A stretch of DNA of 64,000 nucleotides. It comes from Capsaspora owczarzaki ATCC 30864. Lineage: Eukaryota; Opisthokonta; Filasterea. The notes beneath the pieces were generated by a model. That model did no database searches, was not told the origin of the DNA, and saw nothing but the letters and a program-made list of their open reading frames with translations. Position 1 is the first letter of the stretch. Each line of letters starts with the position of its first letter. The position numbers were made by a program, and so were the translations under genes. Of the stretch, positions 57,601-64,000 are shown one piece after another. The stretch is taken from contig NW_011887292.1 of the NCBI RefSeq assembly GCF_000151315.2, positions 847,534 through 911,533 of the forward strand, given 5' to 3'.

Positions 57601-59138
57601 GAAAAGCCGAAAAGGTCGCACAAAAACCGATAGCTGCGCGTGTAGCCATCGCAGGCCGCCTCGGGAAACACTGCCAGCAAGGCGGTTGAAAGCGTGCCGA
57701 TTGCCTCAAAGCTGTGGGTTGAACGGACAGGTGAGAGAGTTTGTAGAATGGAAGCGAGAAAACGAAGAAGGAAAAAACAAAACAATATCAGCGACTGAAG
57801 GAAATTCCGAACAGAAAGGGAAGGAGGGAAGGAGGGAGGGAGGGAAGGAGACAATCATACCGAACAGGTGGCCGAACATCAGCCTTCAGCATGAGACGAA
57901 TATCGCCCTTGGACATGTTGAACTGCATCGCAGCAAACGTGGCAGCAACAAGCTCGTTGGCCACCTCCTCGGATGATGTGCGGAAGACGGCCAGTTGTTC
58001 GCCACGCAGCTTTAGCACAACCTGTTGTGGACGGGAGAGCGAGCACCGTGCAAAAATGAGATGGAAAACAAGATGGAATAGGGGCTGCTGTTTGTGAAGG
58101 AACTGACCTCATCGGGCTTGAGCGAATCGAGTTTGAAGATATCCAGAAGATGTGCATGAAACTCGAGCTGGATGAATCCCTGAGATGGAGCGCATGAAAG
58201 TTGTGTCAGTTCCAACGATCGCAAACCTCAACGCCCCATTGTACTCAAACAAAGCTGACCTTGGCATTCCGCAAATTGACTACGTAGAAGCGAGTGCTCG
58301 AGATGATCTACAAAAAATGCACACAAGCCAAGGTTGGCTGCGCAGATGCAGATGCGGATGGCGGGTTGCACAAATCAGCTTGTTCGCTCGCTTGCTTACC
58401 AGGACGCGATCTTCGAGCTTTCCCTTGATGTCGTACTTGACGGACTTTTCAAAGAAGATCTCGGTTGGATTGCCAATGACTTCGCGCACCTTGGCTATTT
58501 GGGATGTGGAGCACGCGTGAGTCACCAGGGAGAGGTTGGCATATTAGGAAGGTTGCCCCGCCATTGTCAATCCACAGGTTCTCAGGCTCTCGAAGGACAC
58601 TCGCTTGCAATACAATGCAACGAACTGCAGCACATTCAAAATCCAACCCGGAATCAAACAAAAAAGATCACAAACGCAACTCAATGGTAAAATGCATTTT
58701 GCATTGGAAAAAAGCAATAAAAATAAAAATAAAAAATAAAATAAAAATAATAAAAAATAAAAATAATAATAAAATAATAAAATAATAATAAAAGTCATTT
58801 CAGCAAACCGTGCTGCTGGCCAGTTCAAAGGAGCGAGCCAGGCGGCTGCTGCTGCACGAGTCCAACAGAGGCTGGGGATTGTGCGCGCCGAGGGAGGGGA
58901 GGGGAAGGGGAAGCGAGCTGAGAGTGGCTTGAGAATGGCGGTTTTTTTGAGCGAGAACGTACCTGTGAGCTCTGGCGACAGCATGCCCGCCGGCGACAGC
59001 TGCTGGCTTGGATGGACCTGCGAAAGGGGGCGAGAATGGGAGATGGGAGATGGGAGATGCGAGTTGAGTGTTGGATTGCGACGAACGACCCCCGTTTGTT
59101 CAGCTTGTTCAGCTTGGTTGATGCTAAAGTCGTACCAT
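51699..59138 (-). CDS. CARMIL: CARMIL (capping protein regulator and myosin I linker), leucine-rich repeat protein
   Basis: About eleven exons, roughly 1,950-2,000 residues. An ATG at 59138-59136 is followed directly by a donor; then 59017-58963 (VHPSQQLSPAG), PH-like exons near 58496-57878 (KYDIKGKLEDRVL, IISSTRFYVVNLRNAK), 57711-57245 (FEAIGTL, FLCDLFGFSVREDVCWDID, WFTRLIVRDVKL), leucine-rich repeat exons to 56642, and one large exon about 56537-51981 with the rest of the LRRs, the dimerisation helix and a long disordered tail. The tail holds KLVHLTKTRAKIGAPRRPP, matching the capping-protein-interaction motif LxHxTxxRPKx6P with Ala for Pro, a Lys-Glu repeat and poly-Pro blocks. Short exons at 51881-51847 and near 51763 end the protein. 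CARMIL uncaps actin filaments and scaffolds myosin I. Smaller exon ends were placed by splice signals only. Confidence 0.9.
54457..54520. repeat. Coding (TTTTCC)n hexamer repeat, Lys-Glu run
   Basis: About ten copies of a six-base unit inside the large CARMIL exon. On the coding strand they give alternating Lys and Glu between two Lys-rich blocks. Likely length-variable. Confidence 0.9.
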
Positions 59139-59569
59139 TTGCAAAAAGAAAATAGAAGAATGAGTGTGGAGACAGCGAATAAATACGTACAATACGTACA
59201 GGATGGGGACAGAGAGAGATAGAGAAAGTGAATGAGAGTCAGTCAAAGAGGCTCATCCTCGTCCACCATCCTCCCAATCCCCCTGATTTCAGTCAAAAGC
59301 AACGCGATCATCCATGTCGCTTGCTTGCTTGCTTGCACTCTAAAAGCAAAGATGCATTGAATTGTCCATTCATCACCACTCACTGCTCGCTTTGGACAGT
59401 CCAACTTTCTTTGGTCTGTTTTTGTCGTTCAACAATTCCCTGCTTTAAAGCCGGATAGACCCACCCAGTTCTCTATCTTCAACTGAATATTGTTGCTTTA
59501 TTTCTCTACATTTTCTGCTCAACTCTCAGCAGCTCAGCAGCCGAGTGTTGTTCTTTGTTTTTGACAACA
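59139..59569. promoter_or_regulatory. Divergent upstream region between CARMIL (-) and MFSD13A (+)
   Basis: About 431 bases between divergent starts, with a pyrimidine-rich stretch before the plus-strand gene and a TTGC repeat near 59320. No other gene was seen. Promoter role inferred from position. Confidence 0.38.
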
Positions 59570-61417
59570 ATGCGCGACATTCAACGCATTGCAAGTCGCT
59601 TACTGCGCGCAGCTGGACTGCACCGCCTTACCTCATCATCAATATCATCCCTATCATCATCATCATCATCATCACTAGCATCATCATCATCAGCATCAGC
59701 ACTAGCATCAGCAGAATCAGACAAACCAACCGCCGCCGCCGCCGGTTCTCCGATTGCTCGCTTGTATGGCCTCGCGACGTGCGCCATCACGCTCCAGCAC
59801 AACATCTTCCTGCTGTACTATGTCGATGTGTTTGTCTCAGTGTACCGCATCTCGCCGACGGCCTTCTTCTACGGCCAGCTCGTCTTCTGGCTGTGGAACT
59901 CGGTCAACGACCCGCTCTTTGCCTGGTTTAGCGACAAGGCCATCCTGACCACCGCCGCAGCAGCCGCAGGCGCAGGGACAAGCGATGCCACGAATAGTAG
60001 CACGGGCCATCCGAATGCAAGTCTCAAGAATGGCTCCACCGCGGCCGCGGCCGTGCGAATCTCGCTCGCGACGCTCCAGCGCCGACTGCGCGCACTCACT
60101 CTCGCAGGTCCGCTCATGTCGCTGTGCTTCCTGTCGTTCTGGTTTCGATGGACGGAATCCATCCCCATCCACTTTGTCGTTAGCCTGTGCGCGTACGATG
60201 GCTTCCTGACGTTCGTGGACTTGCAGCACCAAGCACTCATGGCCGATCTCGTCGTCACCGTGCACGACCGCGTCGAGCTCAGTCGCTACAGCTCCATCGG
60301 GAGTCTCATTGGCTGCGTCTCCGTGTTTGTCTCGTACGCCGTCTGGAATGCCACCAATCTCGCCCAGTTTCAGCTCTTTTGCACGCTGCTCTCCGTTCTG
60401 TCGGCAATTGCGTTCGTCCTGTCCGGTGCAGGCCTGCTGCGGCTGGTCACGCAACGGTCTGCTGCAAAGACAGCATCGTCGATGCAGCGTGTGACAGTGT
60501 CGCATGACTCTGCCGATGCCGGCCACGCAACCAACGGCATCCTTCCCACGCCGGAGCATTCGTCTCACCATTCCGTCCAGCCACAGCCCACGCCAGTGTC
60601 GTTTCTCCAATTCTTGCGGCAAATGCTTGGCTATCGCAACTTTCTTTCGTTCACGGTGGTCAGTCTCGTGCAGACATTCCACTGCCACTTCAACTCGAAT
60701 TTCTTCCCGCTGTTCTTGCACTACCTGCTCCGAGACGTCGTCTCCCCCGCGACAGCCAGCATCCTATTGGGCATTTCGTTTGTCCTGCCGCATCTCAACA
60801 ACCTCTACTTTAGCAGCCTGTCCGAGCGCATCGGGGTGTACCGCGTCGTTCGCGGATTGCTGGCCGCCAAGCTCGTCATTGCCGGTGCGCTCGTCCTGTT
60901 TGGTACGAGTAGTCAGATGCTTTTAACGCTCTTCATTCTGAGCAATCGGATCTTTTCCGAGGGCACGTGCAAGCTGCTTGGCCTCGTGACGAGCGACCTC
61001 GTGGATGAGGACTACATTGTCCACCATCGCGACCAGGCCGTCTCTGCCCTGGTATTTGGCACAACCAACCTTGTCTCCAAGGCAGGCCAGAGCCTTGCGC
61101 CAGTGCTCGGCACGTGGTTTCTCATCGGGCAAGCTGCCTCGGCCGCTGCCAACTCTGGAGCTGCGCCGATCCAAAGTCATCTTGTCGGCGGTGTGATTGG
61201 CGCGGTTGCCGAAGAAGGCTCCATTCTTGCCAGCATTGAGAGCTTTAGTCCCCAACACGCGCAGCAGGTCATGCTTGGCATGCTCGTTGCCGTCCCTGTC
61301 GTCTGCGCCTGCATCCAACTGGCTGCCTGGCATTACTTTACCCTGCATGGCGCTCAACTGCAGTATGTCAAGACTGCCATTTCCGCACGCGAGGGATCCG
61401 GGCATGCGCAAGCCTAA
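59570..61417 (+). CDS. MFSD13A: MFSD13A/TMEM180-like major facilitator protein
   Basis: A single-exon frame of 615 residues starts at the ATG at 59570. After a Ser-rich N-terminus coded by an ATC/TCA repeat, the core aligns with human MFSD13A throughout: LQHNIFLLYYVDVFVSVYRI, WLWNSVNDPLFAWFSDKA, LCAYDGFLTFVDLQHQAL, VQTFHCHFNSNFFPLFLHYL, PHLNNLYFSSLSERIGVYRV, FSEGTCKLLGLVTSDLVDED, HYFTLHGAQLQYVK. About twelve membrane helices are expected. NDPLFAWFSD is the loop 2-3 motif of this cation-symporter-like branch. The substrate of the family is unknown. It is striking that this gene has no intron while most neighbours have several. Confidence 0.9.
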   Translation: MRDIQRIASRLLRAAGLHRLTSSSISSLSSSSSSSLASSSSASALASAESDKPTAAAAGSPIARLYGLATCAITLQHNIFLLYYVDVFVSVYRISPTAFFYGQLVFWLWNSVNDPLFAWFSDKAILTTAAAAAGAGTSDATNSSTGHPNASLKNGSTAAAAVRISLATLQRRLRALTLAGPLMSLCFLSFWFRWTESIPIHFVVSLCAYDGFLTFVDLQHQALMADLVVTVHDRVELSRYSSIGSLIGCVSVFVSYAVWNATNLAQFQLFCTLLSVLSAIAFVLSGAGLLRLVTQRSAAKTASSMQRVTVSHDSADAGHATNGILPTPEHSSHHSVQPQPTPVSFLQFLRQMLGYRNFLSFTVVSLVQTFHCHFNSNFFPLFLHYLLRDVVSPATASILLGISFVLPHLNNLYFSSLSERIGVYRVVRGLLAAKLVIAGALVLFGTSSQMLLTLFILSNRIFSEGTCKLLGLVTSDLVDEDYIVHHRDQAVSALVFGTTNLVSKAGQSLAPVLGTWFLIGQAASAAANSGAAPIQSHLVGGVIGAVAEEGSILASIESFSPQHAQQVMLGMLVAVPVVCACIQLAAWHYFTLHGAQLQYVKTAISAREGSGHAQA

Positions 61418-61646
61418 GTGCATTGACTTTTGCCTGTTCTTGTTCTTTCGTTTGTTGTTGATGATGATGATGTTTCTGTTGTTGTGTGTTTTTGCTCGAC
61501 GCTTGTCAATACAGCCTGCATTCTACCGATTCCTTTGTGTCTCCTTCCTTATTATTATTATTTTGAATGCTCAGTCTTTTATTGTCTCGATTGTCTGCAT
61601 CATCTGAGCAGGCGAATATCGCTTGGTCTTTTGCAGTAGAAAGTGG

Positions 61647-63422
61647 ATGAAGACTCGACTCTCGTCCGCGGCGTCCCCGTCCCTTGCACGCACCCGACGC
61701 TCGACGCCCACACGCCAGCAGCCCGCAGAAACGCCATCCGCAGTCATTGGGCGCGACTCGCTGGTCCCTTGGCGCAAGATTCTCTACGAGCGCCAACCAG
61801 TCCCAGACAACTTCCTCCCGCCGACCTTCCTTGACACTGTCCAGACGAACGGTAAGCCAAGTTCAATGCCCAACTAGGCAGCCGGAACTGAGAGCTGGAC
61901 GTGGGTCGGTTGTGAAGGGGAATTGCCGCGATTGTTCTCTCGCGTTGGCGCTCAATCTGAGATTTTTGATTGTTTTGTTTTGTTTTGTTTTGTTTTGTTT
62001 TGTTTTGTTTTGATCGCTTGCGCTCAATCACAATGGCAAATCAACCAACCGCCCACCCGACGCACAATTTTGCTGTAGTGCATGTTCGTCCGTACCGCTA
62101 CTGGTCCACCGTACTCAGCTCGCTTGGAGTTTTGCTCCAGATTTGCGGCGTTCTGAATGTTCTTGCCATCTTCCACCTGCTTCAGTCGCTGCGACGCGCC
62201 GACGACACTGTCGATGAGAATTCCCGAAATGGAGGGCACGGTGGGCTTCACACGGCAGTGATTGAATCGGGGTGGATTGGAATCACCGATTTCGGCAGTT
62301 GGGCGACAGATCGGCAACACACGCCGATGCATGCTGTTGCGATCGCTCTGGCCATGGCAATCGGCGCAGTCTCCTTGCTGCATCGCACCCGACATGGCGT
62401 GCTATCTTTAGGTAAATGCACATCTTGCCGATGGTTGGCCAACGTGTCGTCAACTCACGTTTGCTGCCTTTTTTTTTTTTTTTTTTTTTTGGCTTTACCT
62501 CACGTTCTGCGGCTCCTTTTTGCGGCTTTGTCAACGACCACTGTTTGCAACTTGATCAGCCTGGGAATCGGCCAAAAGCGCGTCTCTATTCATCGCCTCT
62601 TTGGCATTCGTGCTTCCAGTTTTGTTCTCGTTAACCGACACGATCAGCACTGACACGATTCATGCAATGGCTGCGGTCGCGCTGATCTTGACGGTTGCAG
62701 TGCATGACTACTCGTTCAATGCCCGAAACGACCGTGACGGTAGCTTGTACGGCTCAAATTCCAGAGTTCTTTCGCTGTTGCTTCCGCTGTTGCTGCTATT
62801 CGAGCTGCTTGTCGTTGGCTCATCACTTGCATCGCAGTCTGGTCTGTGCGTCTTCTCTGAACACTGGCATGTTTGCCTGTGTCTGCTTGGCCTCTCGTCT
62901 TTCATCGCTATCGCATGTATTTGTGCTGGTTCTGTTTGCGACAGCGATGTTTGCCTTTGCGCCAGCAGCACACGCTCGCATCGAGGTAAGGTTGCTCTGT
63001 GTATATTCGAGTGCCGTCAACGCGATGCAGTGGTTACCATGTGCGATCTGTGGCTGGGGGTGGGGATTTGAGGAGCAGAGCACCGTTGGCACTGTCGTGT
63101 ACACGATTGGCTCCTGTGCGATAACAATACTGCTGCTGATGCAAGCAGCCGGCGACAGGACATCCAAACTTCTGGTCATATCAGAGTTTGCTGCCTTAAC
63201 AGCGCTCATTTGCCTTGTCTGTCCAGCATGGCTTGTCTTTGTGCAGCGTTACAAAAGGTACTGGCATCTCAGCACAACTTCGATAAACTCTTCGAAACTC
63301 ACCCTCTCCGGCTGTCTGCATTGCTCCACCGCAGCGAGTTACATGGCCCTTGGGACGAGGCCATCATTGGAGGCATTTTGCACTCGGGTCAAACTGTAGG
63401 CAGCCAAAAAGCTGACCAATAG
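61647..63422 (+). CDS. PIGC: PIG-C, GPI-GlcNAc transferase subunit (Gpi2)
   Basis: Six exons keep frame: 61647-61851, 62079-62411, 62560-62746, 62838-62985, 63073-63257, 63335-63422 (381 residues; human 297). Exon 1 ends with WRKILYERQPVPDNFLPPTF, the human counterpart being WQKVLYERQPFPDNY. Later blocks are HVRPYRYWSTVL, SLTDTISTDTIHAMAAVALI, SSLNTGMFACVCLASRL and the ending ELHGPWDEA (human IHGPWDEA). Several membrane helices are present. PIG-C is part of the endoplasmic-reticulum complex that moves GlcNAc to phosphatidylinositol, the first step of GPI-anchor synthesis. A polar insert near residues 105-130 explains part of the extra length. The donor after 62746 was chosen because it alone keeps frame into exon 4. 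Confidence 0.9.
61971..62012. repeat. (TTTTG)n microsatellite in PIGC intron 1
   Basis: About eight TTTTG units in a row lie in the first intron of PIGC, upstream of the acceptor at 62078. Confidence 0.9.
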
Positions 63423-63787
63423 CATGTCATCCAACGAAAAGCGCATTTTGATTTGTTGCAACCAGTCGCAAACGCAAATACACACGCCAGAAGAATGCTC
63501 TCATAAGGTCACAATGTCTTTAATCAAACAACAGAGCACGGACAACAAGAAAAATCGACACGCCAGTGTACAGGAGAAGGTTCCATGAGACAAGACAAGA
63601 GTGAAGATATCAGAAACAAGCTCGGCCACAACAACAACAACAACAACAACAAGAAAAAAACACACAACCAAACAAAAAGTGGCAAGAGAAGACACAGAAA
63701 AACAAAAAACACCAACAACAACAAACATCGAGCGACGGATCCCCTCAAAAATCACAAACAATGAGACACCGAAACGACAAAGAGCTG
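63423..63787. other. Convergent intergenic region between PIGC (+) and a tyrosine phosphatase (-)
   Basis: About 365 bases with CAA-type low-complexity sequence (63628-63725). It should hold both 3' UTRs. No gene recognised. Confidence 0.4.
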
Positions 63788-64000
63788 TTAACCAGAGTTG
63801 CTGCGGATATACTCAAGCACAGCAGAGTAGACAAACTCGTAGTGTTCGAGGGCCTGGACCATGTTGGGTCGCTGGGATCGCAGCATCTTGACCGTGTGGA
63901 AGACATCCACCACGCCTTCGGAGGCCAACCGATCCATTGCCATATCAATGACAATGTAGGCGCCGGTACGTCCAGCGCCAGTCGAGCAGTGGACCACGAC
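63788..64000 (-). CDS. Protein tyrosine phosphatase, catalytic C-terminus (cut by window end)
   Basis: The frame is open from the window edge (64000) to the stop at 63790-63788, giving 70 residues. It contains the classical PTP signature VHCSTGAGRTGAY (HC-x5-R, nucleophile Cys and P-loop Arg). DVFHTVKMLRSQRPNMVQAL follows, then the Q-loop residue, and YEFVYSAVLEYI, the final helices of the domain. The enzyme removes phosphate from phosphotyrosine. The N-terminal part lies beyond the window, so receptor and non-receptor types cannot be told apart. The protein ends within about 15 residues of the catalytic domain, so no second PTP domain follows. Confidence 0.92.
   Translation of the reverse strand, partial: VVVHCSTGAGRTGAYIVIDMAMDRLASEGVVDVFHTVKMLRSQRPNMVQALEHYEFVYSAVLEYIRSNSG

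Noticed and set aside
1-64000. Search for CRISPR arrays, rRNA genes, LTR or virus-derived elements, LINE and DNA transposons
   Set aside because: No spaced direct-repeat arrays, reverse transcriptase, integrase, capsid or transposase motifs were seen in the translated frames or flanks.

Overview
This 64 kb window is nuclear DNA of a compact, intron-bearing eukaryote. Most genes carry short GT-AG introns of about 50-800 bp rich in T-runs. Intergenic gaps are mostly 0.2-1 kb, and many neighbours are arranged head to head. The gene set (CARMIL, GIPC, an SREBP precursor, MFSD13A/TMEM180, a tyrosine phosphatase, FAN1, PIG-C) points to the animal side of the opisthokonts. A prephenate dehydratase, which animals lack, and a PH-RCC1-FYVE protein best known from plants argue against an animal. 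My inference is a unicellular relative of animals, for example a filasterean such as Capsaspora. The sequence alone does not prove the species.

Layout, left to right. 1-627 is the 3' end of an ILVBL-type thiamine-diphosphate enzyme (+). Then TDP2-like phosphodiesterase (-); FARSA, cytosolic Phe-tRNA synthetase alpha (-, nine exons); an ATP/ADP-translocase-family carrier (+); GTF2H5, a TFIIH subunit (-); a GLYAT-like N-acyltransferase (+). 9.6-15.7 kb holds a giant signalling protein (-) with C2, RasGAP-like, two class III cyclase and three LIM domains. Next are an AAAP amino-acid transporter (+, nine exons) and a PH-RCC1-FYVE protein (-, eleven exons). One intron of each of these two genes contains a near-identical tRNA-Met-like gene, antisense to its host.

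24.3-47.7 kb: a cysteine-rich single-pass membrane protein (+), FAN1 nuclease (+), a secreted phospholipase B-type GDSL lipase (-), a chromo-barrel plus DDT/WHIM chromatin protein (+), a PH-BTB-BTB protein (+), prephenate dehydratase (+), ribosomal protein S29 (+), proteasome chaperone PSMG3 (-, reading frame disturbed by a 10-bp duplication) and GIPC (+).

48.4-64 kb: an SREBP-like bHLH membrane precursor (+), the actin regulator CARMIL (-, about 7.4 kb), MFSD13A (+), PIG-C of GPI-anchor synthesis (+) and the catalytic C-terminus of a protein tyrosine phosphatase (-, cut by the window end).

These genes do not form one pathway; the region is an ordinary gene-dense chromosomal stretch. The most unusual items are the C2/RasGAP/cyclase/LIM fusion, whose RasGAP lacks its arginine finger, the inverted pair of intronic tRNA-like genes with conserved 5' flanks, and a recurring pattern of short perfect tandem duplications. 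I saw no virus-derived, LTR or other mobile element that I could support.
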